DNA of 64,000 nucleotides from Ipomoea triloba (lineage: Eukaryota > Streptophyta > Magnoliopsida > Solanales > Convolvulaceae): positions 2,607,921 to 2,671,920 of the forward strand of contig NC_044925.1 in the NCBI RefSeq assembly GCF_003576645.1, read 5' to 3'. A program made the position numbers and the translations under genes. Below, piece after piece: positions 48,311 through 60,638 of this stretch (position 1 is the first letter of the stretch; every line of letters starts with the position of its first letter). The notes under the pieces are model-generated. The model was not told the DNA's origin and did not search any database. It saw only the letters and a program-made list of their open reading frames with translations.

Positions 48311-49660
48311 AAAAGAAAATTTTGAGTGGTTTATAATGTTATTTTAATATCATTTAAATATATTTATTGACGGATGACTAAAAATGGTTATGCCACAATA
48401 ATGATAAGACCAGCGAGGATGTTTTGAAAAAAATGCTAAAAGTGAAATGACACATAAATCTAGGAAAAAAAAAGTTGAAGGGATGCAAATTTGTTCTAAA
48501 GACCAAATCTTTGAGTTGCAACTTGTGTAGCAGAGTCTTAATATAGAGGAATACTTCCACAAGAAATTCTCAACTTCTTGCAAATGGACCCAAATGGTAC
48601 AATACCTAAATTTGAATATAAATTATTATAATTGCAATCACATATATGCTACAAATAATACTACATCTAAAACATAATGGACAACTATCTTTATTTTTTC
48701 AATTTTCTTTATCTAATAAAATTTATATATGTGACCAGAGTTATACTCTATAGGAGTACATCTATTATTTTCCATATGCTACACACTTCACCTCTAATAA
48801 AACATTATCGATGCGTCCATTAGGTGACCATATAACAAAAATTGTTTGTGTCAATGAGGCGAAAGGTAGAGGTTGGGAAATAACTTATGGGTAAATGCAT
48901 TCTCATTGTATGCTTATTATTGATGGTAATTTATCCCATCATAATTTGATTTTATCTCCGAAAAAATAATGAAAGGCCGCAATAAGAAATCACACCAATA
49001 AAATTTATGCCATCATAATTTGCTTTTATCTCCGAAAAATAATGAAAGGCCGCAATAAGAAATCTCACACCAATAAAAAAAAATTACGATGACTTTTTTT
49101 GAAAAAAAAAATTGAAAACAAGTTTACCTGATTAAGAAACAATTTTCTTGTAATACATACATTAGTGGCCCATGTCATAAAATACACAAGCTTAGACATG
49201 TCAAAGGATATCTTGCTCAAGTCAATAGTAAGAAATTATATCATAACTCTTCAAAACATAGCTTGATAAATATACACAATTTGCAAATCATTTATATTAT
49301 AGACAAATTATTAAAACACACTTTAATAATTATAAATAGGTATAACAAAACTCAAGATATATTTAGTTCACACCTTCACATCAAGCGAATAAATATATAA
49401 AGTAGTAGAGATTCAAAGTATAAAAGAGATAAACTTGATAATTTAATAAATATATAAAGTAGTAGAGATTCAAAGTATAAAAGAGATAAACTTGATAATT
49501 TTTGCTCAAATGATCAAGTTGGTCGGACTGTTAACTTGATAACCACAAGGTTACAAGTACGACTTCCACCCCGTAGAAGCAGCGGCCTTACCTGAAAGTA
49601 CAATGACGTCACCATTTTGACACCTGATCGGCATGTGGAGTGTTACATATTTCACTCGAT
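48311..49660. other. Spacer downstream of the NLR gene, with two tandem duplications
   Basis: No gene is supported. A unit of about 74 bp (TTAT-CCATCATAATTTG to AATAAGAAATC) is doubled at 48,931-49,080. A 57-bp unit (AAATATATAAAGTAGTAGAG...) is doubled at 49,391-49,503. At 49,515-49,600 a tRNA-like patch (TTGGTCGGACTG, GGTTACAAGTACGAC) suggests a further SINE. 48,360-48,465 repeats sequence at 1,880-1,990. Confidence 0.5.
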
Positions 49661-52630
49661 CTATTCAACTTTGAGATGCGGACAGCCTTCGATCTTCAAA
49701 TACTCCAGCCTACTTAAGAGGTGATGTGGCACTGTCTTAAGTTTCCAACATCCCTTTAGTAGCAACTCCCTGATGCATGGCATTATTATTATTGTTGCTT
49801 CTTCTTTCAAGTCTTCCCACTCCTCCCACTCCTCACAATATGAGAACTTCAATTTCTTCAGCTTTGGAAATGCAACACCACCTACTTCTGTTACTCCCAA
49901 AAACTCTCTCCCTACATATCTTAGCTCTTTCATCCACCATATTCGAAGAGTCTCTAGAGAAGGCAGTTTGCCTAATGGAGGCAAAGATGACCAATTTAAG
50001 CACTCATCGATTCTAAGGATCCGTAGATTATCAAGCGACAGTAAAATCCAGGAAGGGAGGTGGATTCCTCCGTACCCATTAAGTTCCAAGGTTTGCAGTT
50101 CCGGAGGTGGTTTCAGAGCTTCCATCACATCTATTCCCACATCGACTCCCCCACTGAAATCCAATCGCAAGTCTTCAATATGCTTCTTGTTTCTCAATTC
50201 TGCTTTCTCTGCTTCCTCCACATCTGCTGCGTTATTCAGATCGCACAAAAAAATTATGGACAGCTCCCCTTTGAGTTGGTTCAGCTTCTCCATGTATCCC
50301 AACTTACTTGACTCTTTCCTCACCTTAAACCCACTTAAACTACAAAGCTGAGTTAGCTTTGCGATACCTTGGGGCATCATCTCCAGCCTATTGGTGTCTC
50401 TGATGTTAAGGTGTCTCAAGTTTATCAAATTTCCAATCCCTTCAGGTAGTCTAGAAAAATGCTCACAGCTTTTGAGAACTAAAGTTTGCAAGTTCTCCAA
50501 AGAACAAATTGTATCGGGCAACGTCTCTACTTTGCTCTCACTTAAATTAATGTATCTTAGCTGACTCAAATTTCCAATCTCATCAGGTAGTCTAGAAAAT
50601 TGATAACATCTTCCAAGATCTAAAGTTTGCAAGTTCTTCAAAGAACAAATTGTATCGGGCAACGTCTCTACATTGCTCCAACTTAAATTAATGTACCTTA
50701 ATTGACGCAAATTTCCAATCCCATCAGGCAGTCTAGAAAATTTCCAACATCCTCTAAGATCTAAAGTTTGCAAGTTATATAAAGAACAAACTGCATCTGG
50801 TAACTCATTTACAACACTCGCACTTAAATCAATGTACCTTAGATGAAGCAAATTTCCTATCTTCTTTGGGAGTTTTTGCAACTTACAACCATGCAATCTT
50901 AATACTCTCACAGATTTCAGACCATTAAACAAATCAAGAGTAAGTTGTGCGGGAGAAAGGTATTCAGCAAAAAAGCTACGAAGTTTTCCAATATCACAAA
51001 TGGAAGGGAGATTCATATTCCTACCAGTGTCCTGCCATGACTGAAGATGACGTAGATTTTTAAATCCAACCTTATCCTCATGCTGGTCAATATTGTAGCA
51101 TTCATTTCTAGTAAGAAACTGGGCAAAATCATGCACAATGTCATGCATTTTGCAAAATTTGATAATGTTGGAATCCATGTCATCTTTCTCCAAATCTTGG
51201 AAGAAAGAGCGCATTGCTAAACCCCCAAATAACTCCCTGCCTTTTGATTCCGTCGTCACATAACCTTGTGCCATCCAAATTCTGATGAGCATATCTACCT
51301 TCATTTTATAATCTTTGGGAAAGACAGCACAGTATGAGAAACATTGCTTCATCTTTGGGGTCAAATCATTGTAGCTTAGATACAAATGAGGGAAGAGTTC
51401 TGTTACCACTTCCTCCAACTCCCAAATTTTATTGTCTAAAACATTTTGCCAATCATCTCTAGTGTATTTGAAACGTAGCAGGCTTCCCATGACCTTAACA
51501 GCAAGGGGCAGTCCTTTGCACTTTTGAGCAATTTTCTGACCAATATCTTTCAGTTTCTCACAATCCTCTTCGCTTCTCCCAGAAAATGCTATCCTGCAAA
51601 GCAACAACCAAGCTTCGGAGTCAGATATTAGATTCAACTTATTCAGATACACACTTCCCATCATTCTAGCAACCCTCTCACTTCTTGAGGTGACCAAGAT
51701 TCTACTCCCGGGGAGTCCATCCTTGAGAGAGTTCTTCAATGGCTCCCACTTTGCAGACTGCTCTGTCCACACATCATCCATCACAAGAAGGAACCTCTTC
51801 CCAGACAAAGTGCTTTTGATCTTTTCCAGTAACAGTTGGAGTTGGGACAGATCCGTGGAGCTTTTAGTGATTGACTCAACAATGGCTTTTGCAATGTTGA
51901 TCTGGTCAAGGGGGTCGGAAACACAAATCCACACCCTTTCATCCCCAAAATGAGTCTTGATCTGTTCATCCTCAAAGACTAGTTGAGCAAGGGTAGTTTT
52001 CCCTATCCCTCCCGTGCCCACTATGGAAATCACAAGGGGCCCATTTCTTGCTCCTTCTCCAGAATTCTCCAGTAACTTGCTTATTAAAGCACTGGCATCG
52101 GATTTCCTACCTTGAATCTGTGACGCATCCACATCAAACGCAGTGGTGACTCGCATCAATTCCTGATCAGAGTGTGATGCTGCAGAAGTGTGTGTTATAG
52201 ATGCAGAATCAAATGTGAACTGACCTTTCTCTTTCGTAATCCGATCAAGTGTTGAATCAAGCTCCTTTATTTTCTTGGCGATGTCTCGATGCATAACAAA
52301 CCTTTTGAATTTGGAACGCGAAGGCAGGAAAGAGCTGCGACTTGCCTCGGGACTCTCGATCTGTTGTCTCAGACTTCTGGTTCTCCACTCATCCAGAACA
52401 TCGTCCACTTGGTAGCAGAAGTCTTGGATATTTTCAATCCAGAGCTTGATGCCCTTATCCTTAAAGCTTCTCTTCTCTGCATCATCCAATACCTCCCTGA
52501 TATTCTCGAGCTTTGATGAGAGGTTTGCGATCTCCTTCTCCACACCCAAAGCTCTTTTTAGCTCCTGGGCTTGGTGCTTCAGGATGTTGATCAGCTGTTC
52601 GACAACAGTGGAGATGAGAGCGTCGGCCAT
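49661..52630 (-). CDS. CC-NBS-LRR disease-resistance protein (RGA-like)
   Basis: Intracellular immune receptor of the CNL class. Uninterrupted 989-codon frame without introns, start MADALISTVVEQLINIL. Domains: Rx-type coiled coil (1 to about 130, with WIENIQDFCYQVDDVLDEW near 64-82); NB-ARC with P-loop GTGGIGKTT (205-213), kinase-2 LLVMDDVW (281-288), RNBS-B GSRILVTSR (308-316), GLPL (373-376), RNBS-D CFSYCAVFPKD (430-440) and MHD (495-497); then LRRs to the end. The Trp after kinase-2 Asp is the CNL mark, and all ATP/ADP-switch motifs are intact. Three near-identical 47-residue LRR units (50,430-50,870) point to recent internal duplication. The LRR region is rather short for RGA-type CNLs, and the stop follows EGCPHLKVE, so a truncated C-terminus is possible. 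The recognised pathogen cannot be inferred. Confidence 0.95.
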   Translation of the reverse strand: MADALISTVVEQLINILKHQAQELKRALGVEKEIANLSSKLENIREVLDDAEKRSFKDKGIKLWIENIQDFCYQVDDVLDEWRTRSLRQQIESPEASRSSFLPSRSKFKRFVMHRDIAKKIKELDSTLDRITKEKGQFTFDSASITHTSAASHSDQELMRVTTAFDVDASQIQGRKSDASALISKLLENSGEGARNGPLVISIVGTGGIGKTTLAQLVFEDEQIKTHFGDERVWICVSDPLDQINIAKAIVESITKSSTDLSQLQLLLEKIKSTLSGKRFLLVMDDVWTEQSAKWEPLKNSLKDGLPGSRILVTSRSERVARMMGSVYLNKLNLISDSEAWLLLCRIAFSGRSEEDCEKLKDIGQKIAQKCKGLPLAVKVMGSLLRFKYTRDDWQNVLDNKIWELEEVVTELFPHLYLSYNDLTPKMKQCFSYCAVFPKDYKMKVDMLIRIWMAQGYVTTESKGRELFGGLAMRSFFQDLEKDDMDSNIIKFCKMHDIVHDFAQFLTRNECYNIDQHEDKVGFKNLRHLQSWQDTGRNMNLPSICDIGKLRSFFAEYLSPAQLTLDLFNGLKSVRVLRLHGCKLQKLPKKIGNLLHLRYIDLSASVVNELPDAVCSLYNLQTLDLRGCWKFSRLPDGIGNLRQLRYINLSWSNVETLPDTICSLKNLQTLDLGRCYQFSRLPDEIGNLSQLRYINLSESKVETLPDTICSLENLQTLVLKSCEHFSRLPEGIGNLINLRHLNIRDTNRLEMMPQGIAKLTQLCSLSGFKVRKESSKLGYMEKLNQLKGELSIIFLCDLNNAADVEEAEKAELRNKKHIEDLRLDFSGGVDVGIDVMEALKPPPELQTLELNGYGGIHLPSWILLSLDNLRILRIDECLNWSSLPPLGKLPSLETLRIWWMKELRYVGREFLGVTEVGGVAFPKLKKLKFSYCEEWEEWEDLKEEATIIIMPCIRELLLKGCWKLKTVPHHLLSRLEYLKIEGCPHLKVE
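50430..50870 (-). repeat. 141-bp coding tandem repeat in the NLR LRR domain
   Basis: CTAAAGTTTGCAAGTT (plus strand) starts at 50,479, 50,620 and 50,761, exactly 141 bp or 47 codons apart. Each unit encodes a pair of LRRs (PDTICSLxNLQTLxL and FSRLPxxIGNLxxLRYINLS). In-frame spacing keeps the protein open and changes only the number of LRRs. Confidence 0.9.
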
Positions 52631-52639
52631 GGTTCGTTG

Positions 52640-53399
52640 ACTCTGTAGTTGAAAGGTACTTTGAGAGATGCTAATGTATGGGTGTGCAAATTTTGGTAAC
52701 TGAAAAATATAGTTGGAATTAAAATATTTTAGTTGGAATAAATGAATAATGTTTAAGAATTTAAATTATTGAGTCAGCGTATATAGCCGAGGCTGATTCT
52801 GTGAGTATGGGACCTAAAAAGAAGGAAAGATTTGAATGCTTGATGGGACTACTCTTTGAGTGTTGGACCTAAGTTTTGAATGCTTGATGGGACTACTCAC
52901 TGTAAGAGCATAGGATCTTTTTCCTCAGTTTTTTTTTCCCAACACGGGCAACATCTACCTCATCCATCATTTACTATTTAACTTAATCTCAAAAATCATT
53001 CTTCATATTAATTTTAAGTTTTTTCTCAATTTTATATGCACTGAACGTTTTACTCCACTATATATTACTATTTTTTTATTTATTATCATTATAAAAATTA
53101 TAATTATAATATTATTTTTTATTATATTTAAATTAAACATATCAACATTAAAATAAATTTAAAATTTTAATTCTAATAATAAGGTATCAAAATTATATAT
53201 TACATTAGTATTGCATAATTTTTTTTTCAAATTTTATGAATTTTACAACAACATTAAACAGTGTTTCAGAAAAAAACAACATTAAAGAAGAAAAACTTTT
53301 TAAAAAATAAAAATAAAAATAGGCTGGCCAGCTTTAAAAAAAATACTACTAAAGATTGATTTCAGAGTGATCGCCCATTGGGGTGACCGTGCGCTTGTG
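52640..53399. promoter_or_regulatory. NLR upstream region
   Basis: The NLR start codon is at 52,630. Upstream sequence is AT-rich with a short direct repeat (GAATGCTTGATGGGACTACT near 52,833 and 52,878). No specific TATA box or W-box cluster was assigned with confidence. Confidence 0.3.
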
Positions 53400-54221
53400 C
53401 GCTTTTTTTGTTTTTTTTCTATTAACAAAAACTTTCGCTTGCAAAAGAAAAAAAGATTTCCTCAAAAACTTCCTCTCCCATTAGCTAAAACCCTATGTTT
53501 AGTTTTTATACTCTACAAAAATCAATAGAAGTGCACTGATGAGGAAGCTCTAAATTGTTTATTACGTAGTATTATTTAAGTAATCATAAATTATTTTATG
53601 TTATTAAATTTTAACTAGTATTTTCATATTTGTGTTGCACGGAATGAATTTTGTTATAGTATTTTAAGAATATTTGGATCGATATATAATTATATAAATT
53701 ATAACATTAATATGCAAATGATGAAATTGGTTGGATCGATTATGTTTTATAATGTTATTCTTGCTTGAATTCGATCAAATAGTTGTCCAATTACCTATGC
53801 TATACACGGATAAATTTTTAATTATATATTTAGATAATAAAATTAAAGATAAAATTATAAAAAAATTATAATATTGAACATGTACAATTATTTGATTATA
53901 AGATTAGTACAAAAGTGTCACTCAATTAATTGAATAATGACAAATATTAGTGTGAGACCATCTCATGGGTTTTTTATACGTGAGACAGGTCAGATCTTTG
54001 ATTAATGAGGTCAAAGATCCAACCGATTACTTAAAGATTTGACCCATTAATAATTATTAAAAAAAAAAAGACTTGTCTCACGGATTGAGACACACGAGAT
54101 AATCTCACATAAGTATTACCCTTGAATAATATATGACTTGCTTGTCTACAATTATTATCGATATATAATATGATTTATGTAATTATATTAATTACTAAAA
54201 TATAGAGAAATAATTTAATTG

Positions 54222-54225
<4 letters not shown>
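53400..54225 (-). mobile_element. Helitron end copy 3 in the right-hand direct repeat of the NLR locus
   Basis: 53,400-53,715 matches 45,115-45,415. CTAG lies at 53,615-53,618, with a degraded hairpin beyond it. Rightwards the body matches 2,755-3,215 (GGATCGATATA, AATTGTCCAATTACCTA, TTAGATAATAAAATTAAAG), interrupted by the MITE at 53,939-54,121. It runs into a (TA)n tract at 54,224. Confidence 0.65.
53939..54121. mobile_element. 183-bp MITE nested in a Helitron, 9-bp TSD
   Basis: TTGAATAAT is present on both sides (53,930-53,938 and 54,122-54,130). The related Helitron copy at about 3,083 has the uninterrupted empty site TTAATTGAATAATATATGAC. The ends are inverted repeats (TAGTGTGAGACCATCTC against TTATGTGAGATTATCTC). 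The 9-bp duplication suggests a Mutator-type MITE. Half of a related element lies at 45,420-45,455. Confidence 0.8.

Positions 54226-54285
<60 letters not shown>
54224..54285. repeat. (TA)n microsatellite
   Basis: About 30 TA units. Ile-Tyr frames called here are artefacts. The stretch from here to 54,945 is AT-rich and gene-free. Confidence 0.95.
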
Positions 54286-54289
<4 letters not shown>

Positions 54290-54941
54290 CCTCATTACAA
54301 CTATCTTCAACAAAAAAAAATAATCTCAGTCTTTTAACCCTAACACCTAATACAATCGAATCAATCATACCCTTATTGTTCAAGCAGTACTTTAGACATT
54401 TATTTCATTAAGTAAAACGAAAGGTGCTGAAAAAAGCAAGAGATACGATGAAAAATGAAGAATTATGGTAAGGTAAAAAAATCGTGAGATGTATTATTTA
54501 TATATTAGTCTCAAAATCAATTAGATACAAATTATATTAGGAAAAAGTACAAAAACGGCTTAATAATTATAGTAAATTAAAGCCAAAAAAATTATTCAAT
54601 TATTCTTTAATTATAATTATAATAATAGTACACAGAAGAATGGAATGAGAATTACCATAATAATTACAATAAAAAAAGTAGGGAATATATTAATATTTAA
54701 TTATTAAGTTAAGTATATGCACAAAAAAAACAAGGTAAATATAATTTATTTTATGCCAATAATATTATAACTTAAGGTAAATATAATTTCTTTCAAAAAA
54801 AATATTATAACTTAAGTATAAAAATATTTATATAGATTATCATAAAATTATCATAAAAATTACCATAAATAATTATTAATCAATAATATTAATAACAATG
54901 ATTAACTATTAATTATTAACGCATGTATATTTTATTTTATA

Positions 54942-55798
<857 letters not shown>

Positions 55799-56498
55799 CC
55801 ATAAAAATATCATAATAATTACACAGAAGAATGAAATGATAATCTATTTTTGTACTGATAATATTATACCTTAAATATAAAATAAAAATATTAGACAATT
55901 ATGTTAATATATAATTAATATTTTGATACATTAATTTCAGCTAGGAAATAATTAGGTTAAAAATAATTAATAAGAATATTAGGCATTATTAATGTCATCT
56001 AAAATATCAATGTCATAAAAATGAGTTTTAGGAATAATCCAATTTTCAATCTTGGAATCTCTCATCCAGTCTCATAGTTGTTCTCCTTAGCCTACCTCCC
56101 ACTATAATCATCCCAATGAAAACAATGAAAACAAGCCTAATCTGAGCTTTGACGTGCAATTTATTTCAGTTTGTAGGCCATTTCTGGAAGTCTAATCAAA
56201 GATACAAGATCATGTGTGTTTTTTTTTTTTCAGACAGTGATATTATCAATGCACAGAAGAATGAAGACGAAGACCCAGATTATTAATGAAGCTTCAAGCT
56301 CCCTTAAGGAACCTAGTTTTCAAATTATGAAACAGTTTGCGATTCAATTTTTCTATAGCATAGCTAGAAAAGTTATTTCTATGTTTGACTGCAATGAATG
56401 ATTTACCATTTCATTGATCGTTGTTGTAAACGTTTTATGTTTTGATTTAATGAAATAGCAACGTTTACTCTAATAAAAAAAATCATCCCAAAAAATAT

Positions 56499-56749
56499 TG
56501 TCATGTAGTTTTGCCCACTGCATCTTCAAATGCCGAGCAGAGAATTCAGCTACCACTTACGACTTGTTTGGTTGGATGTAGTTTGGAGGGAATTGCAATT
56601 CAGTGAATTCTCAAACTACAGTGTTTTGTTGGAAGGAATTGTAATTTTACAGAATTGCAATTCCCTCCAAATGATGAATTGCAATTATTGTCTTGTAGCT
56701 TTGCCCACTGCATCTTCACATGCCGAGCAGAGAATTCAGCTACCACTTA
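56499..56749. repeat. 62-bp direct repeats around a MITE-like insert
   Basis: TTGCCCACTGCATCTTCA followed by ATGCCGAGCAGAGAATTCAG and CTACCACTTA occurs at 56,499-56,560 and 56,688-56,749. The 127 bp between them are the GAATTGCAATTC-family repeat also found at 31,570-31,720. The direct repeat is too long for an ordinary target-site duplication. Confidence 0.75.
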
Positions 56750-56951
56750 TAATATTTTAGCTTTCAAAGTGGGACAAAGACACGCAAAAAAAAAAAAAAT
56801 TAAAAAATTAAAAAAAAATAAAAGAAGGTGGGACAAAGGCACCACTAACTTTATCCTTAATTACCTCCACATGGAGGGACCCAACAATTTAATACTGCAA
56901 TACTATATTCGAAAGATGGGAACAAGAACAACCAACACTTTATTAAATTGA

Positions 56952-59200
56952 CTAGCGGTGGCACGCGCGATGCGCGTAGTATAATGCCCAATAAAGATCG
57001 AATAAATACAATGATATTAAAAAATATGTTAAAATTTAAATTCTTTGGTATTTATTTTGTAATTTTTTTTGTTTAAATTTGAATTTAATTAAGAGGTCAA
57101 GAGTGTTATTTCAATAGTTATGTACGATATAAATATAAAGAGCTAGTTTATTTTTGTCAAACGGAGATTCATACATACAAGTTTATTGATAATAAATAGA
57201 GTTGTAGCATTTATATATACAAGTTTATTAAAATTGTAGTTCATTCTCCTACATCATTGTTAGTGTCCTACTTTGGGTTTTTTTTCGTACAGTTTCTAAA
57301 ACAAACATAGAAACTTGTGTTTTTGGTTGTTCATATCTCATATTCAAATAAATGTACTAACATGTAATGCTTTTATTTCTTTAAATAAAGTTAGTTGTGT
57401 TGCACGAAAGAAAACATAAACAATTTGAAATGAAGACTTATACATGCATTTAAATTCTTGTCCATCTCAATAAAAAAAAAGTTGTGTCAAATTGCATCAA
57501 TGTATAATAAAAAATATAAAAGTACGAATCGAACATGTACAAAATGATCTCCAAATGATTCGTTTCATTCAGCTTCGATAAATTCCTAAATCACGTGAAA
57601 AAGCATTTAACATAGTTTGAGTTTTTGCTTGTAAACAAATTTGCATATTAAACAAACTAAACATAAGTAGTGCTAATAGTCTACCTCGTCTAACAAGTTA
57701 ATGTCTCCTTCTGGTTCAAGATACCAATTGTTTTGTTTTTTTTATAACCTCAGGACAGTAAAGGCTGACTAATGTTTGATTATTTATTATCTTTGTTACG
57801 AAGAAGGGAGCGTATCTGTTTTCCAATTGTTCCCTTTTCACCTCAACCATAAATAACATGCCAAGTCCAACCAATGATTGTATTTCTTTTGGCAGTTGAG
57901 GGGTTATGCGCTTATGCTTTGCTCGGAGGTCTGATGCTGTTCTGCCTATCAGTTGGATGCAGTCTTTGTCCACCAATTTCAATTTTGCATTTCCATTGGC
58001 ATCTTCTACTTGAAGCTTTAAATTGTACTTGTCGATGCCCTTTGTCCAATTTGTCAAACATTTTTTGCACTCATATTCACCAGAAGGAAGGGGAATGAGT
58101 CGACTATTACAATCGTTTGCTTGGCAGCACACAGCAAACCAGTTGTAAGAGTTCTCTACTGCAACAATTTTTCCACCAATCCAAAATTCACCAGCCTTAC
58201 AATTATAAACAAAGTTTTATTAAATTTATATTCATGCTAACACATTAAAAAATATGTTCTAGAGTGCGCTATTTGAATGTAAATATCACGAGATTATGAT
58301 AAAGTGGTCCTATTTTTCAACCCAATGCAACTTATTTTTCCTTTTTCGTAGATATCTTTAATTGAGACAATATGCATGAGAGCATTGCTTAAGTCCTGTA
58401 GTGTCTTTTCATTAGTTGAAGTCATACTTGTGCTTTGAGGCTCTGTAAGCAAGGAAAATAGAAACAAAATTGTTTAAGGCATTTAATTATAAATAAATTC
58501 TATTTGTTTGACAATAAAATATGTAGTAACATAATCATTTGCTCAATTGTGTTGATACTACATAATAATGGTCAAGTTTGTGTTACTAAAAGATATTTAA
58601 ATAAGAAGAAGTAACTCACTTAGGATTGTCAGGTTATAAGAATGAAATTTTATGTTAAAGATAGCTCACCGCTTAATGGATACGTAAAAGTGGGGAAATT
58701 CGCAGCATCTAATTCTCTGACAAGTGTTCTCAAAGACAAGTTTAACATGTACTTGTGATTGGTTGTCTTGTGTTTGTGCACATTAGTCGTCACCACAAAT
58801 TTTTTTATGCGATAAACTCGGCCCTCTTTAAATTTCTTCGCATACTTTCGAACACATTCATTCGGAATATGGATGTTAATAAAGGTGCCCTGTTGTGTAA
58901 ATGCAGTTAACACCTTTAACAGAATCTATATGCAATAAGAAAAAGTTTAATAAAACACAATGTTACAAGTGAATTACCTCTTCATCGTGGAAGATGTATT
59001 GTAAAGAATCAGGTTCAGAGTAATTTGTGTCGACGAGGTACAACATTTGTATGAACTTGACGTGTATCGATTCCGTTGTGTTCGTTGGAGAAATATAACG
59101 TAAGAGAATGTTCATAGAAGCCATGAGTGCTAGAAACAATTACAAGTATACGATACTATGTGAATACTTTTACCCTAAAAATTTAGAACGCAGAAGTTAT
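56952..59200 (-). mobile_element. Helitron 3' region carrying an RPA-like gene
   Basis: On the minus strand a perfect 5-bp stem (ACGCG-CATCG-CGCGT, 56,962-56,976) is followed by GCCACCG and CTAG-T at 56,951-56,955. This is the Helitron 3' terminus. The RPA70-like gene lies 0.8 kb inside, in the same orientation, as is usual for plant Helitrons, which often encode RPA1-like proteins. No Rep/helicase frame is seen. The 5' TC end was not located, so the right boundary is only a minimum. Confidence 0.6.
57716..59124 (-). CDS. Replication protein A 70-kDa subunit-like (Helitron-type), possibly decayed
   Basis: Single-stranded-DNA-binding OB-fold protein. Proposed exons on the minus strand: 59,124-58,978 (49 codons, start MASMNILLRYISPTN); 58,889-58,670 (OB fold A, GTFINIHIPNECVRKYAKKF); 58,442 to about 58,340; 58,195-57,716. 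The last exon holds the DBD-C zinc motif C-X4-C-X13-C-X2-C (CQANDC ... CKKC), with exact RPA70 spacing, and FWIGGKIVAVENSYNWF before it. The first two junctions have GT-AG sites and matching phases. For exon 3 to exon 4 I found no GT donor in the needed phase, so sequence is missing or the gene is decayed. It is much shorter than host RPA70 and lacks the N-terminal protein-interaction domain, as expected for Helitron copies. Confidence 0.7.
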
Positions 59201-60638
59201 AGTAACTATAATGAAGTCTATATATACAGTTTGAAAGTTTGTAAATTTGCCAGTTATAATTAATGATTAGTAAGAATAAAAGAATAAAAAGTAATATAAT
59301 GATGTATTTTATACTTACAGTTTAGGAAGTCGTTAGAGTTAACAAGTATCAGAATTGGTTGAATTGGTAGTAATGCTCAACTGGTGTTGCTTACAGTTTT
59401 GGTGGAGGTGGACAAGGCCAGCTGAAAAAACCAAAGAAAATGGAGAGTTATGAGATTTTGCTTTATAATCAACTCATAACATTTAATTGTAAAACAACTT
59501 ACATTATAAAGCATGAAAACATCAGCAAAACCAGATGGTGCAGAGATAAGAGAAAATCAAGTATCGTAGTCCATTTTGTTTCCTTAACCAGGTAACAGGG
59601 TTGGACGCCTTTCCACAAAAAAGCAATAAACTTTTATTTTTTTTTCAGCAAAGGACAAGGTTGAGCATCAATCACGAAACAGGAAAGCAGCCAATCTTAT
59701 TTTTTTTTTTTGTCTTAAGCACTACAAAAAAAATATACTCAGCCACTCATGTTTTTTTTATTCAGCAGTCACAAAAAGACACTCAACCACTCTTGTTTAA
59801 GGTGATAATGGAGTTAGTGGATTTTAACTATTTTTTTTTTCATATTTTCAATAATTACTAATGATAGGTAATGTGGTAATTGGATCCCTAATTTAAGTGA
59901 TAATAGAGTTAGTGGAAGTAATAATTTTAAGTGATAACGATGACAAATATTTATCAATCATTTATTGTCATTCAATGATGCAAATATATGAGTACAATAG
60001 ACATTTATAAACATAAACAATTTTTAGCTATTACCTTGAGTGGGTATCTTATGGTAATAAATCATTTATGTGTCTAAACTTTAATTTATATGTCTTTGTC
60101 AAGATAAACATATGGAGTAAATGATTATTTAGCATTATGGTATATTATATTCCGTGTATTACAAAGTTAAATATTTGCCATATCTAAAAAGTGTTACAAG
60201 TTTAATAAAGTGATAAATCTAAGAACAAAGACAAAACAACAAACAATGTGAGTTACACTTAAGAAGATTTTAATGCCAATCAAATCATTAATTTATATAA
60301 AAGTTTAACAGTTTAATTAAACATCATGTGAGACTATTGAAGACTTTTGATTATTTCGAGGGAAATTGGTGTGCCAATCAAGAAAATTTAATGTGCAGAA
60401 GTTGTATAAAACAGTATTTTTTTTTTGGAAACAGTGGTGCAAATTGTCAACGTAGCTGTCCTTTCGAACAATAGATGTCATTTTACCATATACAGTAGCC
60501 GTCGGTTGATGAGGATGCTCCATTTGGGGTATATTTTCTTCAGTTTATTAAATTGTTGTTCACATCTTTTTTATATTTTCAACATTTTTATTATAAGTTC
60601 TCTTCTTAGTTTTATCTTTTTGTTTATGATTTTTCATA
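59201..60638. other. AT-rich spacer upstream of the RKD-like gene
   Basis: Nothing recognisable apart from A/T homopolymers. It may include the unmapped 5' part of the Helitron and the promoter of the gene at 60,639. Confidence 0.35.

Noticed and set aside
49773..50351. 192-codon plus-strand frame
   Set aside because: Antisense shadow of the NLR LRR region.
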